Assembly: GCA_024305405.1 (NCBI GenBank)
Contig: JAKNDB010000098.1
Span: 3,653,501 to 3,717,500, forward strand
Direction of reading: 5' to 3'
Origin: Dirofilaria immitis
Lineage: Eukaryota; Nematoda; Chromadorea; Rhabditida; Onchocercidae
DNA length: 64,000 bases
The notes under the pieces were generated by a model. It ran no database searches, was not told the DNA's origin, and saw only the letters and a program-made list of their open reading frames with translations. The translations under genes were made by a program, and so were the position numbers. Below, one piece after another: positions 1 through 13,069 of the stretch (within the stretch, counting starts at the first letter, position 1; each line of letters starts with the position of its first letter).

Positions 1-3000
1 TTTTAATGCAATATGAGTTTGTGCTTCACCTAATTTCTCCATCATTCGTTTAAGCTCATTAAAATCGATATAATTATCATGATCTTCATCATATCTATAA
101 TTTTATAATCAATATAATTATCATAATTCGTAATAATATTTACAATTTAACATGCAACAATTTACACTTTTTCGAATAAAATATCATTTCGGATTATCGA
201 GAGAGAGAGAAAAAAAAGAAAAGGTAAAATAATTGAAAATAAAATTGTAATCAAAATAATATAATAGATAATAGCTTATATTATAGATAAAGACTTATGT
301 AATTCAAAATTGAAAAAAAATAAAAATTTTTAAAGCTAATAAATAAATTTCAAACTTAAGGAAGTCTTTTATGTGTTCATTTAAACATATGTATTCAATA
401 TATTAAATTTCTAAAATAGCTCATAAATCAATCTGATAAATTTAAAATTTAAAAATAAAAAAAATTGAAACTAACTTTTTAAATGTTTCCATAAAATATT
501 TAATTTGTTTTCGTGTAAATTCATGAAATTCCGAATAGATGCCAAGTTTTGGTGGTTTTGCTTGCTCAACTGGTTCACCTATTATCATTTAAACTTCAAC
601 ATATTTATGATAATAATAATAACGACAATGATAACAATAACGATTATTAAATTTGCTCTCCTGGTTCATCTATTATCAATTAAACCTCAACATATTATGA
701 TAATAATAACATTATTGATAATAATAATAATAATGATCATTTAGCACATCAATTAATTAATTAAAATAACGACTAAAGATAGAGATTAAAATGAAAAATA
801 ATAATAATAACCTTCAGCAATCATATTTCTTCTAGCTAATTTCGCTGCCAATTCATCACCATCATTATTGATCAATGATTGAGAGGTATTGGAGCAAGTT
901 AGTGAACTTAACGATTGATTCATACCTTTCTTTAAAATATATACCTTTTTATTAATTTATTTCTATCAAATATCTTATTAAATTATCACGAAAGTAGGAT
1001 AAAAGAAGATTGGAAAAAGTTTGAATCAAAAAAACCGAAGATTTAATGACATAAAAGAGATCATTTCGATCATAAATTATCCTAAAATCGTAGTTCAAAT
1101 TAAATGAATTGATAAAAACAAGCTTGATAAAAGTATATTTGTTAAATAATAATCTAATAATTATTTGTTTTTAAATTTGTTTAAACTTCTTTAATTTAAA
1201 ATCTCTTTTCTATGATTATTCTCGAGAATAACTTTATCCTTAATTATCTAAAACCAAAAAATCAGCTTATAATATTTCAATTGTTCATTTCAACTAGAAT
1301 AACGCATTCTCTTAACATTTACACATTTTCACTTCTCGGATTTACACATTTTTACTTCTAAGATTATTATCTCGAGAATAACTTATCCCTGTTTATCTAA
1401 AATTGAAATTTTCCATACATAAGCACTTATAGTATTTCAATTGATCATTTCAATTAGAATAATGCATTCTCCGGTTTTTACATTTTTACTAATTCATTAA
1501 TTTAAAAGTGTAAAAGAAATGTCAGTTGTGTCGAGAATGGTTAAGTGAAACATTTAAAAGGAAGACGATCGTATTTTTTTTTTTTTTTGCCATATCTAAT
1601 GTAAAATGATTTGATACGAGAAAGAAAATTACCATTTGTGCTTTTTCTTATTTTTTTTTTTTGGTTTATTTTTTCTATCCTTTACTCTCGAATAAACAAA
1701 CTTTTAATAAATTTTTTTTTTCTATATGCACTAATTATATTTCGTTATTTTCGATGGATTGAAATTTTATTTTTAAAAAAAAAAAAGGTTCGTATTAATT
1801 GAAATTTAGATTTTTTTATGAGAATTGAATTTTATTCGTTTTTAAATTTTTCATAGAAAACAAATTTAATTCAAATTTAGATTACTTATAAAAAAAAGAA
1901 ATGAATTTTAATTTTGCATAAATAATTCTTTTGTTCTATTCTCGATATATTGAAATATATTATTTATGCAAAAGAATTTTTCCTTTCTAAAATTACATTA
2001 ATTTAAAAATAAATTTTAAAAGGTAAAATTTGATGGAAAAAAAATTGAATATTTCTTTTAATTTTTTTCTCAAATTTTGGATATGAATACTTTTTAAATA
2101 TTATTTATTTTTAGAAAAAAATGAAAGCTTTTTTGAATGATAAAATGTTGGCAATTTAAAAAATTTAATAATTTTGTTCTTTTCTAAAATTAAATTCAGA
2201 ATTTTTATTTTCGTTTTAAAAATTAAATTTTAAATTATAAAAATTTGGTGGAAGAAAAATTTAACATTTGCTTTCATTTATTTCCAATACAAATAGACTT
2301 TTTATAAATAAAATCAAACAAGTAAACAAAAAAAAAAAAAAAACAAAAATAAATAAATAGAAAATTAATTTAAAATAGTAAAATGCTAATTTTTAAAATT
2401 ATACAGATTATATTACATCAAGGAAATACGGTCAAAGAAAATACCGAACAGTTAAAATAAACGTATTTGATCAGATAAAATGATATGATAGTGTGATCTG
2501 ATTGGTGAAATAATGAATGAAGAAATGAAAATGACTCATACTCAATCTAATTTGTATTATATCTCAGTTTGTATTAATGATTATTTCATTATTTAATTAT
2601 GTGTTTTTTTAAATATAAATTTAAAATTGGTAAAAATTAAATTTTAAAATTTCGCTAATAAACAAATTTATTACATTCATTTGACTAAAAATATATTTAA
2701 GAATAATTAAATAAATTCTAAAAATAAAACTTTATTTCTTCAAATCTCTTATAGAAGTCGAAAAAAAAAAAAGGTTTAACAGAGACAAAATGGATAATGC
2801 AAATATCATATTACAGATAAAACTAAAGATTGATATTTCAGAAGAGGTGAAGTGTAGAAAAGGAAAACGAATTTTGTTAATAGCAAATGAAAATTGATTT
2901 TCCTTTCGATAAATAAAGAGAGAAAAAGAAAGAGAGAGAGAGAGAGAAAGAGTGAAAGAGAAAAGAGAGAAGCTTCAAAACTCTCGACGGATAATAATGA

Positions 3001-6000
3001 ATTCGGGTTAATATAGCTTTCATACTTCAAAACAAAATGAATAATTTTGAATGTGAAAATCAAATAAAATTATTGAAAAACATTTTGCTATATATATATA
3101 TATATGTCTGATTATCACAAAAATTATCATTAAAATTTAAATGATAATTAAAAATGTGGGAAAGTAAGAAATGAGCCAAAAAAAGACTCAATTTATTATT
3201 TGAGTCGTTATAAATGTTATATCTTTAAAAACTTATTTTACGCCTAAAATTGGATCTAAAAGAAAATTAAAGTCATGGATTAATTTATAACCTTTGTTCA
3301 AATTTCTTATCAATTAACTGTTTAAATTTTAAGTCATAAAAGAGAATTTAGAGGATAATAAAATCATGGACAAATTTGTAAACGTTTCAGTTTTCTTATC
3401 AATTAACCATTTAATCAATTTAGAAAGATTTTATTCATTTTTTTTATGATCAATTTTTCTTTTCAATTGTTATCAAATTGTTTAGCAAAAATTTCGCACT
3501 AATCGTTTTTCTACAAAATTTCTCTTCCATCCTTATCAACCATATCAATTTATTAAAATTGTATTTTCAATGATAGTAAATTTTAAATTTTTTAGGAGAA
3601 AAAAATTAAAAAACAAGGAAAATCTATGTCTAAAAAAATACTATGTAATACTTAATTGATTGAAAATTAAATTTCACATATTTCATTTGAAATTAAAATT
3701 CTTTTAGAAAATATAAATCAATTTAATATTGATAAATCATTTATAAAATATCAAAATTATGAATTTCATCCTCTATCAGTTGATAATTTTCACCTACTAA
3801 TAAATAACACTAAAAAGAAAATTGCAAAAATTTTAAATTAAAAATTCTCAATTTTGACAATTAATTGCAATACACCATATCATTTGAAGGGATCCCATGA
3901 TTTTTTTAAAATTCAATTTCGAATAAATTTCAATATGCTATTTTCATTTTAAAAATTTCTTGAATTCAATTTCGAATGAAAATCATGCGTAGTTTTTGTC
4001 TAATAAACCTAAGAATAAGTTTAAAATTCTTTCTAAATACCTGAAAAGAGGATAAAACGTATATTAGCTGACCTAATATCAAAGCTCAACGAGAAATTTA
4101 ATATATTTGAAAAGAAAAAATAGTAAATCTTGAAATATTATGAAACGAAGCATGAAATTTAAAAATTATGAAATGTGAAGGATTTTAAGTAATTATCATA
4201 AATTGTCGAATTTATCTTAATTGCCAAAAATTCTTCATCACTTCCCAATTAATACGATCAATTAAATCAATCGATTCATATTTAATGATGATATCAACTA
4301 ATAATAATTAAATTTTCGAAAATTTTAAAATTTGCCAAATAAAATTTCCTTCACTTTCTTGTCAATCAAAATCAATAAATGAATTGAAATAAATAGTAAA
4401 GAGATAATAGATATCATAAAATCTATCTCCTAGATATTGCAAGATGATTGAAAGATTGATAAATTGTCAATGATAAGTGAAGGCAATAAAATTTCATTTA
4501 GCTATAATTTTAAATTTATAAATAAAATTTAATACTGTAATAATTTGTGACCTAATAACCTCATAACATAATAACCTAATAGGGAATGAATGAAAACATT
4601 TAATCGATAATTTTAATTTTTTCTTTTCCAATTTTTTAAAATTGCCTTTTACAATTTTCAGTCTCTTTTCCAAAATTATTTATGAAACAATGTTGGAAAA
4701 CAAACAAATCTCTATTTATGATACCAATGAAGGTTGGAATATTTGAATGAAAAAATTTTTATAGAAATGATAAAAAAGTTTATTTTAGTTGTTCAATTCC
4801 CCAAGTCTGCTGATAATGAGAGGTGAGAAAGTTTGTTTTGGAAAACAAATTTAATGAAATTAATAAAATTTTATACGAATTCTCGATTGTTTCTAACCTT
4901 TTCATTGGTATCATAAATAGAGGTTAGAAGTTATCTTGGAAAATGGGAAAGAATAAATTTTTTGAGCAAAAAAAAAGATTTTTTAAAAAGAAAATAAAAT
5001 TTTAACTAATATTTATTGATAATAATAGGAATATAATGATGATAATTTTAACATTTAAAATTTCATATAATATTCACAAATATAATTTTAGTTTTAGGGA
5101 GAATATAACTATCCTAGTTTCATATCGAAATCGAGATCCCGATAACTAGACGAATCTCATTTATACGTAAAGATAGTGTTTGCAATAAATGGAATATACT
5201 TGACATAACAAATAACAATCATAAATTTATGAAAAGTTTCAAGAAGATAAATGCATTTAAACGGTCATTCGAGAATGACCATTTATTGTTAGAAAGATGT
5301 ATATTTAGCCCAAGAGATGGCTCAATAAAAGTTATAACAATCCAATAAAAGAATAAAAAGAAATGTAAAAATGTTGTTTAATTGATATTATGTTGAAAAT
5401 GAAAAATAACGATACAACAATGACAACAACAGTGACAATAACAATGATAATAACGATAATAAGATGATTCACATATTCATCATTATATTTGACACATAAT
5501 GACAACAAGATCATCCATATATTCATCAGTACCACCAGAATTGACATTAACGATAAACAACGATGTAACGATAACAAGATGATTCATATATAATCATTAC
5601 TATATTAGACAATAAACGATAAGCAACGATAATAACGATAGCAAAATGATTCGTATATTCATCATTATCATCATCATAATTTTGCATGATGATAATTAAC
5701 GGATGATTAACCATGCCGAAAATGACCGATCATTTAAAAAGAAAAAAAAAAGAATAATCGAACGATAATAAAAGACGAAATGTGCGAATAAAAATGCGAT
5801 TTAGGACATTCATTAACAAATATTAATGATATAGTATTGGATTTAGACAAATTTTCAAATTGATATAAGTTAGGTCATGATAAGTTAGACATATATTAAA
5901 ATCACATAATCTAATTTCAACAAAAGTATAACCGTCATTTGACTTGTAAATTAACAGAGCCTAAAATACAGTACTAGAATGAATGAATTTTTCAAATAAT

Positions 6001-6425
6001 ATAAAGACAGAACATAGCATTTGATAGTGCTTATATCACCTAAAGGTCATATAATCTAAGGTCATAAAAATATAACCGTTGCAGGGTCAATAAATTAATA
6101 ATATTTTGAATAAATCTGGAGGTCACATATGCAATTGTTTTATAGGTGTTGCATGACATAAAGGTCATATAGAATATCGCTGTCACTGAACTGATAAATT
6201 AATAGCACTTGAAATTAATCTTAGAGCATGATATTGGATAATTTGATAGTATTGATAGTGACATAAAGATCAAAATAATTTAAGATCATAGAAAGGAATA
6301 ATTTTCGTTTAGAATAAATCTCAAAGGTCACTGCGTAGTTTGATTGTATTGTTATGACACAAAGGTCATAATAATCTAAGATTGCACAAATCTTTATTAT
6401 CATTATTGTTATTATTATTACTATC

Positions 6426-6498
<73 letters not shown>

Positions 6499-9088
6499 TC
6501 AATAGATTCATAAACACTTACAAATGAAGCGGATTTTTTTGAAATTGTTAGTGGCTTTCGAGAATCATTCTGTTGTGATTCGATGAAATTGAGATCAATG
6601 GAAATAGTTTTTGGTAAAACTGGCGGTGGTTGTTGTGATGATAATGAATTGGTAGAAGGCTGAGATTTCTCGGTCTTTGAAATAATTCCTGATTCTTCAA
6701 TATTATTATCATCAAAAGTAGCAGCAGCATGATCAATTATCGTTTTTATCGATGCGATTGATTTTTCTCTCTTTGCTTTTCTAATTTTGCTTCCAATTCA
6801 TCTCTTTCCTATTTGAAATAAAATATGTTAAGTAATAAAATATATTTCTTCCTTTGTTTCATTCTTTTTTTTCCTTTAAATTATTTCAAAATTTTGATCT
6901 TATATCTTTTGGATAAAAGAATTTAAAATTAATTGATTAATCATTTAAAATTTTGATTTGTTTAATCTAGTGTAAAAATTAATCATTCCTTAGCCAACAA
7001 AAATAATCAGGTATGAAGAATGGCTAGCAAAAATAACCAAAACCATAAGCAAACTTTGCGAAGCCTAATTTTGACAGGAAAACAGGATAGTTTGATCTAT
7101 CGAATTTGGTACAAAAATTATTCATTCCTTAGCTAACAAAAATAACAAAATATGAAGAAGCTCAATAAAAGTAGCTGAAAACATAAATAAGCTTTGAGAA
7201 GCCTAATTTGAACAAAAAAAAATAGCATAGGATTTAAAAAAAAATAAAAAATCCTAAATTGAATATAAAAGGCCTAAAATTAAAATTAAAAAAGAAAATG
7301 GATAATTTAAATAAATGAAAAATCAAAAAGTTTACCTGTTTTGATATCATTACAAAAATCGGCCAATAATTATTTGAATGAAAAATTTACAAATCGTTCA
7401 TTCAATTTGAAAGATATCATTTTCTACATGTGCTGTCAAATGACCTTCCCGCGCTATGTTTAGTACAAATGAGTAAGGATATTCTCAATTTTAAAATAAA
7501 ACGAAAAGGTCAAAGATTTTTCCTGTCAAATTAAAAAAAAAAAAAAAGAAGAAGATGAGAAGTTTAATTATCCATTAAATTTCAAAATGCTAATTTGAAA
7601 ATAAACATACTTAGCTTGCAATGAGATTTGGCTTCGTAAAATTCATTAATTTTTTTCAAATATTAAATTCACTAATTTATTTATGAAACGGCAGATCAAG
7701 ATGGATCAATTTAAATCATTTAAAACCTAATTATATGATTTGTTATAGTTTTAAAGCTTATCAATGTTTAAATTTATGCATTTAGAAGATAAAAAAATTT
7801 CAGGTCAAAGGTTGAATTAAAGATGAATAATAATACTTTTTGAAGAAATGAATCATTGAAATTGATTTTTTCACTTCATCATGATTAGTGCATTTATGAT
7901 GAACGATTGGAACAATTGGTGCAGTACATTTTGATGATAACGACGATGGATCACTTCGTTGACTGATAACTGAATGATGATCAATCGTTTCTGCTACAAT
8001 TACTAAATCATTGAATGGGTAAATTGATCAATGTAATATGATAAGTATCAACGGATAAGTTAAAGATTAGGTTAATTAGCCGGTAAGTTAGTGATTAGTT
8101 AAATTTAAAATTTCTTTTGAAAATTTGATAAGCTATAATTTAGTGATAACATCAGCTATATTAATTATACAAGTAAATTCTTTAAAACTATGATTTAAGC
8201 CTTATGTTGCAGTTTTCTTATGCATATTATTGTTTTTTCTTGCAATAATCAACAAATTTTTCTTGAAAACTTTTGGCAAAAATATATATATTTTATTTTT
8301 AATGCACTAAAAATTTGATTTAAAAAATTTAAAATTTATTTGAAGATATGATAAGTTGTAAGTTAACGATTATAATAATTGTATTGTATTGATAATATAA
8401 TTAAATTTTTTAAATTTTTCCAATTTGAAAATTTTAAATTTACTTTCAAAATTTGATAAATTGCAACTTAACGATTACACTAATTATATTAATTACATAA
8501 CTAAATTCTCTAAAATCATGAAGAATTAAATTTTTGGTTTCGAAATTTAAAATTCACTTCAAAGATTTGATAAATTGCAATTTAACGATAAGGATTTGAT
8601 AAGTTGCAACTTATTGATTACATTAATTATATAATTAATTAAATTAAAATAACACTTGCAGCTGAAAAATTATGTTAAAATTTACCTTGAAGAAGATTAT
8701 CTACGGTTGTATTTGGTAATGATAAAGGTTTCCTAAATGATTTTGGCGTATAATCCATCGATGATAGCGAATTATTCGACGTTTTAAATGAATTTTTTTC
8801 GAGATTATAAAGTGTTTGTCCGATAAGTTTATCCATATCGATCCATTCATTATCTGATACTGCTTGAAATGGCGGTATTTGTTCTTCTTGGGGCGGAGGT
8901 GGTGGTGGTGATGGTGGTGGTTGTAGTGGTGGTAATATTGGTTGTTTCGAGATAATACCTTGTTGTGATTTATCAACAACGAATGCCATGCGATCATTTG
9001 TCATATCAGTGATATGATCATTTGCCGTATCAAGGCTTAATTTATTAAACCTTTCTGCTAATTTCATAGCTAATTCTTTATCAACCAT
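1..9088 (-). CDS. EFHD2: EFHD1/EFHD2 (swiprosin) homologue, partial at left edge
   Basis: Calcium-binding, actin-associated EF-hand protein. Exons read on the minus strand: 9088-8686 (ATG at 9088), 8002-7837, 6808-6522, 929-812, 578-476 and 94-1, continuing outside the window. Exon 5 encodes IYSEFHEFTRKQIKYFMETF and exon 6 DEDHDNYIDFNELKRMMEKL, matching the segment before and inside EF-hand 1 of human EFHD2; loop acids D/D/N/Y/D/E are visible. Phases of exons 4/5 and 5/6 agree exactly. The family's short DEL-x-x-KL-x-R motif occurs three times (exons 1, 3 and 4), against two in the human protein as I recall it. The first ~290 residues are a long Ser/Pro/Gln-rich extension with a polyproline run in exon 1. 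Exons 2 and 3 each appear one base short (A runs near 7837 and 6770). The remaining EF-hand and coiled-coil exons must lie left of position 1. Family call is firm; the N-terminal extension is inferred from splice signals. Confidence 0.85.
3850..6069. repeat. Left arm of a ~2.2 kb inverted repeat
   Basis: This stretch recurs in reverse complement at 14889-17160 with few differences. Anchors are GGGATCCCATGA near 3890 against ATGGGATCCC near 17128, a block at 5270-5560 that gives the same 70-plus-residue open frame in both arms, and AGGTCATATAATCTAAGGTC near 6045-6066 against its complement near 14890-14912. It lies inside the 5.6 kb intron between EFHD exons 3 and 4. I see no transposase, reverse transcriptase or clear terminal repeat. 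The apparent ORF in it (minus strand, 5577-5332) is probably not a gene. Confidence 0.85.
5830..6400. repeat. Degenerate tandem repeat with recurring AAGGTCAT blocks
   Basis: Segments carrying a 'GACATAAAGGTCATA...AATCTAAG' theme recur about every 110-150 bases (near 5870, 6040, 6155, 6255 and 6355), each followed by similar text with 'aattaatag'. The inverted-repeat boundary at ~6069 falls inside this array, suggesting the array may have been a breakpoint. EFHD intron. Confidence 0.55.
6428..6498. repeat. (TTA)n microsatellite
   Basis: About 23 uninterrupted TTA/ATT units sit 24 bases downstream of the splice donor of EFHD exon 3 (minus strand). Confidence 0.95.
6976..7215. repeat. Direct repeat, two ~125-bp copies
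   Basis: The series 'attaatcattccttagcc', 'tatgaagaa' and 'tttg(c/a)gaagcctaatttt' occurs at 6976-7075 and again, diverged, at 7108-7210. It lies in the EFHD intron between exons 2 and 3. No coding content is seen. Confidence 0.65.
8060..8640. repeat. Degenerate ~110-bp tandem repeat in EFHD intron 1
   Basis: The theme 'GATAAATTGCAACTTAACGA' followed by 'ttacataattaaattctctaaaa' recurs about four to five times (near 8130, 8350, 8455, 8568 and 8597) with heavy divergence. It fills most of the intron between EFHD exons 1 and 2. Confidence 0.55.
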
Positions 9089-9350
9089 GATTATCAAAAC
9101 AAAAAAAAACAAGTAAGACGCTTCACCTCTTCCTCTTCTTGTTGCTATTCAAACTGGATGATGTATAAGTTTTGGCTGCGATAAGCTCGAACTTTCCGAA
9201 CCTGCAGCTCTCTTGCCAACTTGATATCATTTCCCTTATCGATGTGATGTTTTAACATTCATTTTACAACGCATCAACAAATCTTAGAGCTGATAGAGAG
9301 GGGCAAATATATTCAAAATGATATCCCCATCTTTATCCTCTCTCTCTCTT
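9089..9350 (-). promoter_or_regulatory. 5' flank / probable promoter of the EFHD gene
   Basis: About 260 bases of visibly more balanced composition than the surrounding AT-rich DNA lie directly upstream of the EFHD start codon (for example around 9165-9245) and end in a CT-rich tract at 9340-9358. No clear TATA box can be singled out. The promoter role is inferred only from position and composition. Confidence 0.35.
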
Positions 9351-9359
9351 TCTCTCTCA

Positions 9360-10749
9360 TGAAGTTTGCTTTCAGAGTGATTAGGAAGAAATTAGTCATT
9401 GCTTTCTAAAAAGTTTTCCCAAAGTTTTTACAATTATCCTTTGCGATTACTTATAATTTAAAAGAAAAAAAAAACAAATTTATTTTTCGAATAAAATTTT
9501 CAAATATTTCAATTTTATAAATATCCTTGCTAATATAAAATGAAATTTTGATGATGAATTTATACTAATATACAATTGAAAGTTTGAAAATGAATTATTC
9601 AACATTTTCTCGAATAAAATATATCATTGTGATTTTTAGGAAAATTTTTTTCGAGACTTTTTCTCGAATCGCAGCTTCCTCATATTAACTGATCATATCA
9701 TTTGAGTTCATTAAGTGTAATAATATAAATAAATTGAATAACAAGATAATCGATCGAATCTATGACATAAATTTATCACTTTAGTAAATTGCAGTGAAAA
9801 TAAATGTAATAATAATAAATGATCATTTCTGTGATATATATTCTAGCATATTACTAAACTGCAACTGATAATATAATTTATTCGATGATGGGAGAATAAT
9901 CAATTCTATGATATACACTTATCATTTTACTAAATTATAACTAAATATAAATTATTATAGGATAATCAACATTAAATTTATGATTTCTTGAGGACAAAAA
10001 AAAATTACAAATTTATTCAAATTTTCACTTCTAAGCGCCAAGAAAATTTTCAAAAAAAAATCAAAATAATTGGAATAATTGCTTTTCTTTTTCTTCTTTT
10101 TTATTCTCGAAAAATCCTAAAATGAGTTGAAATATTAAAATGAGTTTATCATTTCATGTAATATTTCTCTCTTAGCTTATTGTTATACTTTAATTTGTAA
10201 AAATTTTTTTAAAAAAAATTGAAATGAAGAAACTACGAAATTTGTTGAATAAAAAAAATTTCAAAAACATTCATAAATTTAAAACATTTTTTTTCATTTT
10301 TCTCGAATTTATTGATAAAAACAAGCATGAACAGATGTGAATAAATTCATAAATGACTTATCATTTCTTTTTCTTAGAAAAAAAAGAACAAAAAAACGCA
10401 AAAGTAAAATTGTAAAGCATTTTGGATTAATTGATTTCTGATAAATTCATATTTCATTCCGATGAATCATTCGTAATTCAAAACGATAAAAAAAAAGGTA
10501 GAGACGTATTTTTATTTTTAATGAAAAAGAAAAAGAAAGAACATATGAAAGCTCGAGATGTTAAAGAAATGATAGAATATGATAATAAAATGACTTATCA
10601 ATTTACTGAAATAACGAATTTAAAATAAATGATAATTAAAAAATAAATGATAACTGAAATAATCAATTTAAAATAAACCATAATTAAACGAAAGTAATCT
10701 TATATTTCTATCCAACCCTTCGCTCCTCATTTCTTCTCATCCTCTTATA
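9360..10749. other. AT-rich intergenic DNA, no gene seen
   Basis: Long A/T runs and a weak ~90-bp repeat at 9700-9965 (theme 'atgatatacacttatcattttactaaatt'). A 65-codon open frame at 10431-10628 is Lys-rich, lacks any splice or family signal, and is taken as chance. Confidence 0.5.
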
Positions 10750-11590
10750 TTTTTCCGATGAAAATGCAAAAGGACAAAAAGTAAAATTTTGTTTAAATTG
10801 GCAAAGTAAACTTTTAAAGAAATACATTCAGCACTTATCGAATAGATAAACCCGAATCGAATAAATTAGAATTTAGAAGGGAAAATTAATTTAAACTTAA
10901 TACATCTATCAACCATTAAATAGATAAACTTGAATAGAATGACTTAGAATTTGAAAGGGGAAAATTAAGTATAATCCTTAATTCTATCAACAACAATCGA
11001 AACAACAATTACTAACAATTGAATTTCAATTGGTAAATATTTTAAAAAATTAATATTAATTAAACAAATTTAACAAATTATTATGATATCATAAGCAAAA
11101 TGAACTTAATGCTAAATGTGATAATTAAAAAATTTAATGTTTATTTAAAATAATATATATTAATTCTTAGTTATTAATTGCCAAAATTTGTTTAAGTAAT
11201 AACAACATAATTTTCATAAATATAGGATAAAAATATATTTAATTAACTAGAAAATTTAATTCGAAAATAATAATTAAAATGTAAATAAGCTTATTTCAAT
11301 TTTATTCAAACAGTATTCCATCAAATTTGTAAATATTTATTCAAACATTCATCAATTTTAAAATTGTCAATTTCCATTACTTTTCGTTATCCATCCCTTC
11401 TTCATTCCCAGAAATAATTTCTTTTTTTCGAGAATTTTTATTTGTAAACAAAAACAGTAAGACAACATTTTTGTTTACCGCAATGATTTCAATAGTAACG
11501 ATGGAAAATATATTGTCGTGGTATAATAATTTAGACCAGCATACAGGATATATTTTGCAAGCAAGTCAAAAACTTATCATATTGTTATCA
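10750..11590. repeat. Direct segmental duplication, copy A, part 1
   Basis: Collinear with 17165-18206 in the same orientation. Shared blocks include 'ATAGATAAACTTGAATAGAA' (10920 and 17420), 'AATCCTTAATTCTATCAACA' (10973 and 17470), and the stretch with 'AAGCAAGTCAAAAACTTATC' (11558 and 18157). Copy B carries an extra ~60-bp unit near its start (17300-17350) and an extra ~140 bases near 17770-17910. Noncoding. Confidence 0.85.
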
Positions 11591-11647
11591 GACAAACATT
11601 GATAGAATAATATAATAAATTGAACAATTTGATAGACTTATTTCACT

Positions 11648-11784
11648 AATCAGATTATTTTCTTAAAGCAAGAAACAAATAATAAATGTATTAAATAAAC
11701 TGAGCGATCTCTACAAATTTGCAAATTTTTTAAAATAAAAATAACTTCAAAATTTGTTTCTTGCTTTAAGAAAATAATCTGATT
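11648..11784. repeat. Perfect 33-bp inverted repeat (hairpin)
   Basis: Bases 11648-11680 are the exact reverse complement of 11752-11784 (core ATTTTCTTAAAGCAAGAAAC), with a 71-base loop. The left arm belongs to the duplicated segment and is also in copy B (20531-20560, one mismatch in the core). The right arm is absent from copy B, so it looks like a local inverted duplication or an insertion footprint. Confidence 0.9.
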
Positions 11785-11977
11785 GTAAAGACATAATGTG
11801 TTCATGGAACTATTACAATCAAAACTAAAACTTCAGAAAAAGAAAATTTAGCTAAGTTTATTTTTTAGATTTGTAACTGGAAGATTTTTTTCATAATATA
11901 AGATTTTAGTAATTCCTATAAAATAGAAGGAATTCATACCGTAGCAAGAAAAAGTACTGGAACTTCTGAGCCTGACG

Positions 11978-12178
11978 ATGTGGCCGAGAATTTTACCCGT
12001 TTCAACGAACATATCCGGAAGTATCTGCGAATTTAGCACTGTGCTTGACCAACTACAATATCTTAGTTTGATTAAAATACTGAAAATGTGGCTAATAAAA
12101 AACTTGAGTAAAATTGATAGAAAACTGCAAAATGCTTCAAATTTACAGCAAGTACTTCGACAAAGATTATGTGCATGA
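11978..12178 (+). pseudogene. Open frame in copy A, paralogue of 20805-21041
   Basis: Encodes 66 residues including MWLIKNLSKIDRKLQNASNL, followed by QQVLRQRLCA and a stop. The sister segment at 20805-21041 encodes the same C-terminal stretch. Several differences between the copies are synonymous in this frame (GAT/GAC, CTG/TTG, GTA/GTC), hinting that it was once coding on the plus strand. Upstream, another plus frame (from ~11913) reads HTVARKSTGTSEP and then VAENFTRFNEHIRKYLRI before a stop, so the two pieces are out of frame. The opposite strand is also open over 134 codons but is Phe/Ile/Cys-rich. I recognise no family. Confidence 0.35.
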
Positions 12179-13069
12179 AAATTGCAATAGAAATTCCAAC
12201 AGCCGTGTTTTCTTAATATCGCAATCAACAAAAAAATGCAAGAAAATTCCAAAAATAAAGTTAAAAATTTTTGCTATCATATATACTTAATTTGCATACG
12301 TTATATATTATGTAGAAATTATCATAAATAATTATGTTGTTCAACAAAATGAAAGCTTTCTTTTTCAAAAACTTAATTATCTTTTTAATTTGATGCTTCA
12401 AAAAATGTGATTTTTTCCCTATATTCATTAATAACTTCAAAACAAAACATCAACTTCCGAAATAGGATAGATTTCAAATTAAAAAAACAAAAGAAAAAAA
12501 ACAAAAAAAAAGGAAAAAATGATATAGAGCAAGAAAAACGAGAATCAAACTGAAATTAAACATGTAGTGATATTGTATGTGTAATGTATCATATACTATT
12601 ATGATATCAAATGATTATTAATTTAAAACATCAAAACCCGAATTTTTATTTTTGATAGTTGCATTTAAAACCAAGAAATTGAAATAATATTTATTATGAA
12701 AAGCTATGTTCGACAAATCAAACTTTCATAATAACAAAGCTTCTAGATATCTCAACAACATTTTGGAATTATAGGTGGAAGGTACGATGATCGTAAGTTA
12801 ATGTTATAGAAAAAATCAAATATTATGGATTGCGCATGAAAATTAAAATAATATGAAAATCGAATTGAAACTAAAGATTTTATGTTCAATCATTAACTAT
12901 TTCTAGCAATCAATTAAGTAATAACAAAAATAACATAAAAGATAAAACAATGCTCATAATCCTGTATACGAAATTATTTTCTCTATTAATATAGCTGTGT
13001 CGATAATATTGTCCGTAGGTATAATAGCCTTGCAATAAGGTATTTTAGCTGAATCTTCATGCTTCTTTT

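Larger units (their letters stand above)
11640..12240. repeat. Direct segmental duplication, copy A, part 2
   Basis: Collinear with 20527-21110. It follows part 1 almost directly here, whereas in copy B the two parts are separated by 2.3 kb. Similarity stops near 12232/21109, right after 'ttaatatcgcaat(c/t)aacaa'. Copy A lacks two short stretches present in copy B (near 20860 and 20912), and has an extra 33-bp inverted repeat arm at 11752-11784. Confidence 0.85.

Noticed and set aside
505..744. 79-codon plus-strand ORF
   Set aside because: It is antisense to EFHD exon 5 (578-476) and otherwise built of ATA/ATC repeats; no family or splice support.
5332..5577. ORF present in both arms of the inverted repeat (also 15378-15632)
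   Set aside because: Leu/Ile/Val-rich translation of GTTATC-type repeats; its conservation between arms follows from the recent duplication and not from selection.
10431..10628. 65-codon Lys-rich ORF as a small gene
   Set aside because: No acceptor, domain or homologue recognised; composition follows the A-rich DNA.
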